A stretch of 5,783 nucleotides of DNA, from positions 1-5,783 of the forward strand of contig CAYSQW010000085.1 of NCBI GenBank assembly GCA_964433135.1, given 5' to 3'. The notes below the pieces were generated by a model. That model ran no database searches. It was given only the letters and a program-made list of their open reading frames with translations, and was not told where the DNA came from. Position numbers and translations under genes: made by a program. The DNA is from CAYSQW01 sp964433135. Its GTDB lineage: Bacteria; Acidobacteriota; Aminicenantia; Aminicenantales; Aminicenantaceae. The first letter of the stretch is position 1, and every line of letters starts with the position of its first letter. Below are positions 1 through 5,597 of this stretch, piece after piece.

Positions 1-78
1 GGAGACGCGGGAATTGTTATACTTGAAGTAGAGGAACATTTTGAGGTGTTGGAAACAAAAGAGGAGGAAAAGTTATGA
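1..78 (+). CDS. 3' end of an unidentified upstream gene (partial)
   Basis: Frame 1 is open from the window edge to a TGA at 76-78, giving 25 residues that begin GDAGIVILEVEEHFEVLE and end in a charged EEEKL tail. The stop overlaps the ATG of the next gene (75-77) in the classic ATGA arrangement, and the ribosome binding site of that next gene (GAGGAGG, 61-67) lies inside this reading frame. That arrangement usually means translational coupling within an operon. The fragment is too short to assign a family. An open frame of 25 codons could arise by chance, so the case rests mainly on the ATGA overlap and the protein-like acidic composition. Confidence 0.5.
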   Translation, partial: GDAGIVILEVEEHFEVLETKEEEKL

Positions 79-971
79 AAAAAAATTTCGGATCTGCTGC
101 ACTGTGTATGATACTCCTCTGTCTCTTTATTGCACCTGTCCATGCTTTTACTCAGATCCAGCTCCCTACCGGACATGTGAGAACCATCGAATCGAAGATC
201 GTCGAGGACATGACCTATGACCTGTACATCGATCTTCCGCCCGGATACGAAGACCCAGATCAAACCTACCCGGTGGTTTACCTGCTGGATGCCTATGAAA
301 TCTGGGGACTGGTTCTGCAGACCTATCAGCAGCTGATCTTTCTCAATGATATTCCGAAAATGATCATTGTCGGGATTTCCTATCCCATCGAGGGTGATTT
401 TTATACGGAGGGAATGAAGAAACATCTGGATATCCGCGCCCGGGATTTTACACCGACCCACCTCTCCTACGAGGAAACCGTAAAGAAACACGGCAAGGGG
501 ACGGCCCAATTCATACGGGTCTCAGGCGGCGGCAAGAAATTTTTAGGATTTATCGAGAAGGAATTGATCCCCTTCATTGAAAAAGAATACCGTGCCGACC
601 CGGACAACCGCGGACTGTTCGGTTACTCATTGGGAGGGACGTTCACCACCTTTGCCATGCTCTATAAACCGGGACTGTTTCACAACTACTTCATCGGCAG
701 CCCTTTTCTCAACTGGGACGACAAAGCGGTGTACACCTTTGACAATCTTAATCAGCTGGCAGCCTCCGGTGACACCGTCAATGTCTATATCTCGTGGGGG
801 GAACTCGAGTCAGCAGAGGGACGGCATCATCCCCTGAAAAACTATCTTGAAGAGAAGGCCAATCCCCAAGTCCAATTTCTTTCTGAAGTGCTGCCTGGAG
901 AGAATCATCTCTCCGGTGTCGGCCTTGCCAATTCCCGGGCCTTCAGAAGGTTATACGGGAGGAAAAAGTGA
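75..971 (+). CDS. Exported alpha/beta-hydrolase esterase (Fes/IroE-like putative esterase family)
   Basis: The 298-residue product has a typical Sec signal peptide: KK at the N-terminus, a hydrophobic core at about residues 8-21, and a probable cut after VHA at residue 24. It should act in the periplasm or outside the cell. The mature part opens with a beta-sheet region (YDLYIDLPPGYED, then YPVVYLLDA), as in the COG2819 / putative esterase family that includes IroE and Fes. The nucleophile motif is GYSLGG at 183-188 (Ser185). His278 in GENHLSG is the probable catalytic histidine, and the acid is probably one of the glutamates in WGELES (243 or 245). Length is normal for a complete esterase. 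The start is supported by GAGGAGG at 61-67, seven bases upstream. It follows an upstream gene by ATGA overlap and is followed by another hydrolase with a TGATG overlap, so it is mid-operon. Siderophore-ester hydrolysis is a family possibility, but no siderophore genes are visible and the substrate is unknown. Confidence 0.85.
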   Translation: MKKNFGSAALCMILLCLFIAPVHAFTQIQLPTGHVRTIESKIVEDMTYDLYIDLPPGYEDPDQTYPVVYLLDAYEIWGLVLQTYQQLIFLNDIPKMIIVGISYPIEGDFYTEGMKKHLDIRARDFTPTHLSYEETVKKHGKGTAQFIRVSGGGKKFLGFIEKELIPFIEKEYRADPDNRGLFGYSLGGTFTTFAMLYKPGLFHNYFIGSPFLNWDDKAVYTFDNLNQLAASGDTVNVYISWGELESAEGRHHPLKNYLEEKANPQVQFLSEVLPGENHLSGVGLANSRAFRRLYGRKK

Positions 972-1858
972 TGAAAAGGACTCGTGCGAAGCAAGTGTCT
1001 GTTGTCTTTTTTAGTGTTGGACTGATGATGCTTGGTCTGTCTTGCGAAAAAAACACAAAGCAGACCGCCGTCAGCGCCGACGGTGTCCGTATTCAGTTTA
1101 CTGATATGGGGAAGGGAGATCCGACCCTGATCTTTATTTCCGGCTGGGGCGGGACCAAAGAGGATTGGGATTATCAGATGGATCATTTCAGCGGATCCCA
1201 CCGCTGTGTTGCCATCGATCTGGCGGGATTCGGCGAATCAGGCAGTAACCGCACGGAATGGACCATGCCTGCCTTTGCCGGGGATGTGACCGCGGTCATG
1301 GATCAGATGAGGATCGATGAAGTGGTAATCATCGGCTTCTCCATGGGCGGGATGGTGGCACTGGAAGCGGCCAGGTCGAATCCGGATCGAATCGTCGGGG
1401 TGGTGCCGGTGGACGTCATCAAGGATGTGGAGAGTTCCTGGCAGGAAGCGATGCACGAAAGAACCGTCAATTATTTCATGGATCTGGCGATCAATCCGAC
1501 TTTTGAGAAAATCAGGCAGTCCGCCATGTTTTCGGAAAAAGCCGATTCGGCCATGATACTGCGCGCCCTGAACGTGTTTGAATCATCGGAAAAGAAGGGA
1601 TGGGAAGCCTCCCTGCGGGAGGCGTTACGGTATATGTCGTCGGATCTGCGGGACTGTCTGGAAACCGTCAGCGTTCCTGTCTGCTGTATCAATGCAGAAA
1701 GCAATACACCTAACCTGGAGACGGCGCGAAAATACCATCCGGCCATCACCGCAAAAACCATAAGCGATGTGGGACATCTTGTGTTCTGGGAAAAGCCTGA
1801 TCAGTTTAACCGCCTGCTGAAAGAGGCGATAAAAGACTTTATCGTCCAAGATAATTGA
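971..1858 (+). CDS. Lipoprotein-like alpha/beta hydrolase
   Basis: I start this gene at ATG 971 (295 residues) rather than the in-frame GTG at 968. GGGAGG at 957-962 is then eight bases upstream, and the ATG overlaps the previous stop as TGATG. The N-terminus is basic (KRTRAK), followed by a hydrophobic stretch ending in LGLSC with Cys25. This fits a loose lipobox with Ser at -1, so membrane anchoring by lipidation is likely though not certain. The body is a classic alpha/beta hydrolase: oxyanion-loop region FISGWGGTKEDW, nucleophile motif GFSMGG at 122-127 (Ser124), and His269 in VGHLVFWEKPDQFN. The acid is probably Glu243 (INAES) or a neighbour, since the usual GxxD is not obvious. It is translationally coupled to the upstream esterase. 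Its TGA (1856-1858) is in the same frame as, and directly abuts, the dead cyclase that follows. Substrate unknown. Confidence 0.85.
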   Translation: MKRTRAKQVSVVFFSVGLMMLGLSCEKNTKQTAVSADGVRIQFTDMGKGDPTLIFISGWGGTKEDWDYQMDHFSGSHRCVAIDLAGFGESGSNRTEWTMPAFAGDVTAVMDQMRIDEVVIIGFSMGGMVALEAARSNPDRIVGVVPVDVIKDVESSWQEAMHERTVNYFMDLAINPTFEKIRQSAMFSEKADSAMILRALNVFESSEKKGWEASLREALRYMSSDLRDCLETVSVPVCCINAESNTPNLETARKYHPAITAKTISDVGHLVFWEKPDQFNRLLKEAIKDFIVQDN

Positions 1859-1861
1859 ACT

Positions 1862-2060
1862 GAACAACGCAAACTCGCCGCCGTCATGTTCACCGACATC
1901 GACGGCTGCTTCACAACTCCTAATATCTAATAATGGACAGAAGGCACTTGCCCTCCTCCTGAAAATCCGGGGAATGCAGAAAACCCTTGCCTAAAAACAT
2001 GAGGGTGAATTCCTCAACGAGATCGGCGACGGCACTGACAACCATAGGATCGGGAAATAA
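1862..2060 (+). pseudogene. N-terminal remnant of a class III adenylate/guanylate cyclase
   Basis: Two overlapping-frame pieces together read as the first part of a class III nucleotide cyclase domain. The first (from 1862) gives EQRKLAAVMFTDIDGCF and reaches a TAA at 1928-1930. It matches the family opening RKLAAIMFTDIxGY, which carries the first metal-binding aspartate (FTD). The second (from 1932, shifted by one base) gives QKALALLLKIR, then a TAA at 1992-1994, then KHEGEFLNEIGDGT up to 2036. It matches the family segment that ends in the GD turn with the second metal aspartate. After about 2040 the similarity stops. Intact members run several hundred residues, so only about 55-65 codons remain, with one frameshift and two stops. 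No intact start codon is visible: the codon just before TEQRKLAA, at 1856-1858, is the stop of the upstream hydrolase. The family match is from memory of the consensus, not a search. Confidence 0.8.
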
Positions 2061-2063
2061 CGC

Positions 2064-3107
2064 TCAATCGAGGGACTCCAGCCAGTTCTGCATCAGTTTG
2101 ATATAACCCGGCGCATAACTTGAGCGGTACCTCCCCCTCTGTTCTTTCATGCAACCGGTTTCCGCGATGATGATGCCATGGTCGACTTCCGGGAAAAGCT
2201 TGACTCGATAAAACCGATTCCCGGCTTTCTTGAGAGCTTTCTCATAGGCCTCAGCACCTTGAAAGGGATCTATTTGCGTGTCTTTTTCCCCGAAAACGGC
2301 CAGCACCGGAACGGTGATCTTTTCGATGAGCGTGATCGGATTGAAAAATCCCTCATTGGAGGGGAGGCGCGGAGAAAATCGATCTTCTGATCTGATCCCT
2401 CCCCATCCTATGGATTGTATAAAGGGATTTTTATCCAGATACTCCGCGGCCTCCAGGTATTCCCGGTAGGTTTCGGCGCGTGCCCTTTGGCGAAAATATC
2501 GGCGCGCCTTTTTCGCTTCCGCCTCATCATATCCATCGCACAGGATCTGTTTTTCAACGAGATACGCCGATTGGTCGACACTGTCCATCGCGGGACAGGA
2601 TATCGCGATCATGAAGGCGATATCTTTGCTCGCGGATACGGCCTTGGGCATCACATAACCGGCCTGACTGATTCCCCACAGTCCGATCCGCTCGGGATTT
2701 ACGGCCGGGTGTTTCTTCAGGACATTCACGGCATCCACAAGAATGGAAGCGCGTTCCTTGAACAGCTTTCCACGCGTAAATTTTCCCGTCGATTCACCAT
2801 ATCCCGGTTTGTCATAATAAAAGCAGGCGAATCCAATGTCGAGAAAAGAGCTCATGATTCGATTCGGTCTGCCGGAAGGGCTGCGCCTTGCCGGCCCATC
2901 CCCATGGACGAATATTATCGCGGGCTGCTGTTTGTTCGGATCCGGGATGTGAAGGTCTCCGACAATTTTGAAATGGGCGGAATCAAAGGATATCTCCTCT
3001 CTGGTGGTGAGATCCCTGTCGGATTGTCCGCTGACAAGACACGGCGCATTCAGCAAAACCCAACCACACAGAAGAAGACAACTCAAAATCACGATGTGTT
3101 TTTTCAT
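2064..3107 (-). CDS. Exported alpha/beta hydrolase, dienelactone hydrolase-like
   Basis: The reading frame opens at a GTG (3128), but ATG 3107 is the better start. GGGGAG (complement of 3115-3120) sits seven bases before it, and translation then begins MKKHIVILSCLLLC, a clean signal peptide with probable cleavage near VSG|Q (residues 27/28). The protein is 347 residues. Visible family features are the oxyanion segment FVHGDGPA (HG at 68-69), DKPGYGEST, the nucleophile elbow WGISQAG (Ser147, with Ala where GxSxG would have the second Gly), a charged helical cap (about 195-235), FGEKDTQIDP (Asp276 likely acid), and EVDHGI (His310). This is the pattern of the COG1073/COG1506-type hydrolases related to dienelactone hydrolase and prolyl oligopeptidase. 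It lies downstream of, and on the same strand as, the beta-lactamase-family gene, with a 162-base gap holding a hairpin and a palindrome, so co-transcription is uncertain. A long reading frame antisense to it (2415-3293) is a shadow. Confidence 0.82.
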   Translation of the reverse strand: MKKHIVILSCLLLCGWVLLNAPCLVSGQSDRDLTTREEISFDSAHFKIVGDLHIPDPNKQQPAIIFVHGDGPARRSPSGRPNRIMSSFLDIGFACFYYDKPGYGESTGKFTRGKLFKERASILVDAVNVLKKHPAVNPERIGLWGISQAGYVMPKAVSASKDIAFMIAISCPAMDSVDQSAYLVEKQILCDGYDEAEAKKARRYFRQRARAETYREYLEAAEYLDKNPFIQSIGWGGIRSEDRFSPRLPSNEGFFNPITLIEKITVPVLAVFGEKDTQIDPFQGAEAYEKALKKAGNRFYRVKLFPEVDHGIIIAETGCMKEQRGRYRSSYAPGYIKLMQNWLESLD

Positions 3108-3131
3108 GTCAGCGCTCCCCTTTTCCACCTC

Positions 3132-3141
3132 TCAGCGCTGA
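3132..3141. repeat. Short palindrome TCAGCGCTGA with nearby half copy
   Basis: TCAGCGCTGA is a perfect 10-bp palindrome 25 bases upstream of the ATG at 3107. The first eight bases (TCAGCGCT) recur at 3109-3116, next to the ribosome binding site, in the same orientation. It could be part of an operator or leader structure for the hydrolase gene, but palindromes this short arise by chance and no function is shown. Confidence 0.25.
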
Positions 3142-3207
3142 AAATATGTCGATACCGTCTCCCGGAATCCAAGAAAGCCTGGAAAACGCCGGTTTTTCCG
3201 TTTCAGC

Positions 3208-3222
3208 TATATGACTCATATA
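3208..3222. promoter_or_regulatory. 15-bp palindrome TATATGACTCATATA, possible operator
   Basis: A perfect dyad (TATATGA / TCATATA around one central base) lies about 100 bases upstream of the ATG at 3107 of the dienelactone-hydrolase-like gene and 18 bases inside the gap from the preceding hairpin. Its size and AT-rich arms suit a dimeric DNA-binding regulator. No convincing -35/-10 pair is visible beside it, so the regulatory role is inferred from position only. Confidence 0.35.
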
Positions 3223-3229
3223 TGTTATG

Positions 3230-3248
3230 CCGGCTCCGCCGGAGCCGG
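3230..3248 (-). terminator. GC-rich hairpin after the beta-lactamase-family gene
   Basis: CCGGCTCCGCCGGAGCCGG forms an 8-bp perfect stem with a 3-base loop, 21 bases past the stop of the gene ending at 3270 (minus strand). There is no T-run after it in that direction, so it is not a textbook intrinsic terminator. It may instead act as an mRNA 3'-end stabiliser, a weak terminator or an isolated REP-like repeat. Confidence 0.35.
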
Positions 3249-3269
3249 ACAGCCGAAACCATACATGCT

Positions 3270-4367
3270 CTATTTGAGAGGCTGTTCTTTTGACAGTCGA
3301 GCATTCATAATCATAGAGACAAGCTGGATCGTCGCATCTCCCGGATCTTCAAAAGCCCCGTCGGTGTCATAGCGGTAAATGTAAACCAGTTTGAGTGCCG
3401 GAATGACGGCAAGGGTGTGGATGCCGATCCCCGTATGGAAGAAAGCGTCATGCCCGTCAAACAGCCGGGCGAAAGCGCCTTGGGGTTTAACCACGTTCCA
3501 CATGTAGCCGTATCCCACTCCCATTTCCTCACTGACGGAAGAATAGGCCTGCGTGCTTTCATCGATCCACGTCTCCGGGATGATCTGCCGCCCATTCCAA
3601 TTTCCCTTTCTCAGATAGAGAAGTCCGAAGCGGGCCATATCCCGGGCTGACATCCGGAAGCTGTAAGCGGGGTGTTTCGATTTGTCCTCATCGTAAAAAT
3701 ACCGGCAGTTTTCGACACTGAAATCCTCCATCCCGATGGGATCGGCGATCTCTTTTTTAAACGCCTCAAAGATTTTGGCCCCGGTCTCCTGCTCGAATAT
3801 CGTACCAAGCGCGTTAAAACTCCAGTTGTTGTAATAGAAGAAGGTGCCCGGAGGATGGCTGCCCCGGACGGGGCGGGTATCCGCCATGATTTTGGTTTCC
3901 GCCGCCGCTTCATGGTATACGCCGGCGCGGGACTTGAGTAGATCCCGTACGGTTGCTTTTTTCTCCTCTTTACTCAATGAGGGAGGGATGTCGTCTATGT
4001 TCAGTTCTTCCAGGGTTAAATTCAGATCGATCTTTCCCCGTTTCCTGTAGATGCCGTACAGCGCGCTTAAAAAAGGTTTTCTTATGGAATGGCATTGGTA
4101 ATTTTTATCGACATCGCCCCAGTTGATGAAAACCTTTCCGTCAACCAGCACCATGACGGCGGCAGAATCGATCTTTTCCGCAAAAGCCTTGGCTTCTTCG
4201 AGTTTTTCCGAAGACCATCCAACTTCTTCCGGGACGACATATTCAAGACCTTCATCAATTTCCTGGTTCGTGGCGCTGCAATTCCAGCTTAACATGAAAA
4301 TAACGCCCAGCAGGAAAAAGGCCGTTCCGTATTTTCTTATTGAATTCATTTTTTTCGGCTCATACAT
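3270..4367 (-). CDS. Exported class C beta-lactamase-family serine hydrolase
   Basis: The 365-residue product belongs to the serine beta-lactamase / D,D-peptidase-like fold (COG1680, Beta-lactamase PF00144). All three signature motifs are visible: SIRK at 94-97 (Ser94 nucleophile, Lys97 base, the SxxK motif), YNN at 179-181 (YxN), and HTG at 311-313 (the KTG/HTG box). The leader RKYGTAFFLLGVIFMLSWNC is a signal peptide. Cys30 has Asn at -1, a poor lipobox, so a soluble exported form is equally possible. Members include esterases, D-amino-acid peptidases and penicillin-binding-like enzymes, and true beta-lactamase activity is not implied. The start at 4367 has GGAGG (complement of 4379-4383) 11 bases upstream. 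An in-frame ATG at 4349 is a less likely alternative because it lies 29 bases away. Transcription probably starts from the promoter at 4418-4446. Confidence 0.88.
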   Translation of the reverse strand: MYEPKKMNSIRKYGTAFFLLGVIFMLSWNCSATNQEIDEGLEYVVPEEVGWSSEKLEEAKAFAEKIDSAAVMVLVDGKVFINWGDVDKNYQCHSIRKPFLSALYGIYRKRGKIDLNLTLEELNIDDIPPSLSKEEKKATVRDLLKSRAGVYHEAAAETKIMADTRPVRGSHPPGTFFYYNNWSFNALGTIFEQETGAKIFEAFKKEIADPIGMEDFSVENCRYFYDEDKSKHPAYSFRMSARDMARFGLLYLRKGNWNGRQIIPETWIDESTQAYSSVSEEMGVGYGYMWNVVKPQGAFARLFDGHDAFFHTGIGIHTLAVIPALKLVYIYRYDTDGAFEDPGDATIQLVSMIMNARLSKEQPLK

Positions 4368-4414
4368 CGGAACTCATTCCTCCAAAAAATTCTCTCATAA
4401 TCTTCTCTTGTATC

Positions 4415-4428
4415 CATACGTTAGTATG
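4415..4428. promoter_or_regulatory. Dyad CATACTAACGTATG over the -10, probable repressor operator
   Basis: CATAC and GTATG form an inverted repeat with a 4-base spacer that fully covers the -10 hexamer (TAACGT) of the promoter at 4418-4446. A protein bound here would block RNA polymerase. Short dyads of this form, CATAC/GTATG over a promoter, resemble operators of TetR-type regulators, but no regulator gene is in the window. This is an inference from position and symmetry. Confidence 0.45.
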
Positions 4429-4446
4429 CAGAAAACGTTCAGTCAA
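4418..4446 (-). promoter_or_regulatory. Sigma-70-type promoter for the beta-lactamase-family gene
   Basis: On the minus strand, TTGACT (complement of 4441-4446) is followed after exactly 17 bases by TAACGT (complement of 4418-4423). The -35 matches consensus at five of six bases. The -10 keeps the key TA...T positions. Initiation near 4411 would leave a leader of about 45 bases with the GGAGG site at 4379-4383. It points directly at the gene starting at 4367, with no other gene between. Confidence 0.6.
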
Positions 4447-4463
4447 GGACAGCTGATCAAGTC

Positions 4464-4483
4464 GTCCGAAAAAGGGCTCGGAC
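4464..4483. repeat. Inverted repeat GTCCGA / TCGGAC
   Basis: Six-base perfect arms are separated by eight bases, about 18 bases upstream of the -35 at 4441-4446. It could be an activator site or a weak RNA hairpin. There is no T-run on either side, so it is not a clear terminator. It may equally be a chance feature at the junction of the cassette and the cyclase remnant. Confidence 0.25.
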
Positions 4484-4774
4484 TTGCGGTTATGAGAAAA
4501 CAGGCTACGGGGAAGCTTTGAAAATCGCCGCTGAAATGTGGGAAGGGTTAGCACACAACACCTGTGATATACCCTTCTAACTTATAAGATCTTATAAGAT
4601 TATGCGCTTACTCAGGGGATAAAGAAATACCCCTTGATTAGCTGGAACAGGTGTTGAAGAGGGCGATTCCAAAATGCTTACTATTGGTGTGATCCCTTTT
4701 TCTTCGATCTCTTGAGAGACGAACCGCGCTTTCAGGAACTGCTCCGGCGGATGAAATTGCCGCCGGCAAAATAA
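4482..4774 (+). pseudogene. C-terminal TPR-like tail of a class III cyclase, decayed
   Basis: Pieces in three frames read in order as the conserved tail of TPR-bearing class III cyclases. From 4503: GYGEALKIAAEMWEGLAH, continuing to PF before a TAA at 4578-4580 (family GYxEALxxAAExL). From 4597: RLCAYSGDKEIPLD, a TAG at 4639-4641 where the family has Trp, then LEQV (family LYAxxGDKxKALxWLExA). From 4656: EEGDSKMLTIGV. From 4691: DPFF and then DLLRDEPRFQELLRRMKLP, ending at TAA 4772-4774 (family VDPxFDxLRxDPRFQxLLRRM). The frame breaks are explained by a 10-bp tandem duplication at 4581-4600 and apparent single-base losses near 4654 and 4690. It lies on the same strand as the N-terminal cyclase stump at 1862-2060 and in the expected order. 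Such tails also occur in related TPR proteins with other N-terminal domains, so the link to that stump is an inference. Confidence 0.75.
4581..4600. repeat. 10-bp tandem duplication creating an 18-bp palindrome
   Basis: CTTATAAGAT occurs twice head to tail. Because the unit is itself nearly symmetric, the pair forms the perfect 18-bp palindrome CTTATAAGATCTTATAAG (4581-4598). Removing one copy joins the frame of GYGEALK (from 4503) to the frame of RLCAYSGDKE (from 4597), so the duplication looks like a frameshifting mutation in the dead cyclase tail and not like a designed regulatory site. Confidence 0.7.
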
Positions 4775-4782
4775 TATTATTT
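4769..4782. repeat. AT-rich palindrome AAATAATATTATTT at the cyclase remnant stop
   Basis: This perfect 14-bp palindrome overlaps the TAA of the cyclase tail. A small GC hairpin precedes it (TTGCC/GGCAA, 4757-4769). Together they sit between the converging cyclase remnant and nucleotidyltransferase gene and might once have formed a transcription end. Neither strand has a proper T-run directly after a strong stem. Confidence 0.25.
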
Positions 4783-4803
4783 CAAGCCAGGTTCAATATC
4801 CAA

Positions 4804-5457
4804 TCACTCTCTGGTTACCGCTATGAATTTTGAGAACCTCTCAAAAATATCATTTCTTAGGTCTCGAATGAATTCATCAGGACCGTTTTCTTTTTCCACG
4901 AGCAGACATCCTTGACTTGTCTTCCGATTGAAATATTCATAAAGGTTTTCAGGGATATCTTTAAAGTTTCCCATATCTCTATATTGCGCTGCCTCTTTAA
5001 AGATTGCATCTTCATCAGGCGCATGTCTAAGAATGAAATACATATAATGTAAATCCTTCGCCCGCTTTAATTCATCTTCTCTATCCAAAAAAGTTGCTCC
5101 TTTATGATAAAGAAAAGCGGATGGGCGTGGGCAATAAATTTCATATTCAGCTTTTCGTCTTTCATCAGAAATCTTTACCTTGCATCTATGATTCAGAAGA
5201 AAATCAAATCTAATTACTTTATTTACATTTATCTGTCTTCCGATTAAATTGTCTATGGCATTCCTGCTGATTTCAGGATATGTGATAAATTCCACAGGAA
5301 TATTTCCTTTCTTATACAAAACAACAGGATACATTTTTCTTATTTCCAAGTGGCGCTCTGAATAATCCAAAGTGGAGAGTTTTTCAAAAATCGTTTTTCT
5401 CTTTTTCACACCCTGGATATCTCCAAATCCAAAATCGATGTCAACTGTTGTTATCAT
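4804..5457 (-). CDS. Nucleotidyltransferase-fold protein, AbiEii toxin-like (5' end displaced)
   Basis: The 217-residue open frame from ATG 5457 begins MITTVDIDFGFGD, where the DID resembles the metal-binding [DE]x[DE] of the polymerase-beta nucleotidyltransferase fold. Further on, CPRPSAFLYHKG then ELKRAKDLHYMYFILRHAP resemble the HK...KxxKDL region of AbiEii-like proteins, which transfer nucleotides to RNA targets and act as toxins or phage-exclusion effectors. The ATG is not the natural start. The same frame continues upstream as ESLTLVGGWIPYIYS, the family's essential GG motif, back to a TAG at 5542-5544 with no start codon. The missing first part lies in another frame (5538-5597). There is no good Shine-Dalgarno site at 5457. 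As it stands the product lacks the GG motif and is probably inactive. Base composition is more AT-rich than the hydrolase genes, suggesting separate acquisition. Confidence 0.6.
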   Translation of the reverse strand: MITTVDIDFGFGDIQGVKKRKTIFEKLSTLDYSERHLEIRKMYPVVLYKKGNIPVEFITYPEISRNAIDNLIGRQINVNKVIRFDFLLNHRCKVKISDERRKAEYEIYCPRPSAFLYHKGATFLDREDELKRAKDLHYMYFILRHAPDEDAIFKEAAQYRDMGNFKDIPENLYEYFNRKTSQGCLLVEKENGPDEFIRDLRNDIFERFSKFIAVTRE

Positions 5458-5597
5458 CTTTATAGACTTTTTCTTCCATAAGAAATGTGAATAGATATAG
5501 GGAATCCAACCACCTACAAGTGTAAGGCTCTCAAGATATTCCTAAGATCATTGAGAACACTGAAAAAAGCGGATTCTATTTTATCCTGTTCAAGCAA
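5458..5597 (-). pseudogene. Frameshifted 5' part of the nucleotidyltransferase gene
   Basis: A plausible TTG start at 5595-5597 has AAGGAA (complement of 5604-5609) six bases upstream and gives LLEQDKIESAFFSVLNDLRN down to 5538. One base later in register, the other frame continues as YLESLTLVGGWIPYIYS and runs into the open frame of the main body. A single missing base near 5538-5541 therefore splits the gene. Restoring it would give about 264 residues, a normal size for this family. The TTG overlaps the end of the upstream AbiEi-like gene by eight bases, the coupled arrangement expected of an antitoxin-toxin pair. It could be a true mutation or a sequencing error. Confidence 0.6.

Noticed and set aside
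905..1201. A 98-codon minus-strand open frame over the junction of the two left hydrolases
   Set aside because: It is a shadow of two coupled plus-strand genes with clear motifs and ribosome binding sites.
1859..2063. Convergent intergenic region as a terminator or small RNA locus
   Set aside because: No stem with a T-run is visible on either strand. The sequence is instead accounted for by the cyclase remnant.
2415..3293. A 292-codon plus-strand open frame antisense to the dienelactone-hydrolase-like gene
   Set aside because: The opposite strand has a signal peptide, the catalytic Ser/Asp/His motifs and a good ribosome binding site. The plus-strand product has no recognisable domain or leader.
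4123..4521. A 132-codon plus-strand open frame across the beta-lactamase gene start and promoter
   Set aside because: It is antisense to the well-supported signal peptide and start region of that gene and shows no protein family features.
4360..4554. A 64-codon minus-strand open frame just upstream of the beta-lactamase-family gene
   Set aside because: It runs through the -35/-10 promoter and operator dyad and lies antisense to the conserved cyclase tail. Its sequence resembles nothing known to me.
4581..4598. Perfect 18-bp palindrome as an operator or recombination site
   Set aside because: It is fully explained as two tandem copies of a near-symmetric 10-bp unit inside a decayed coding sequence.
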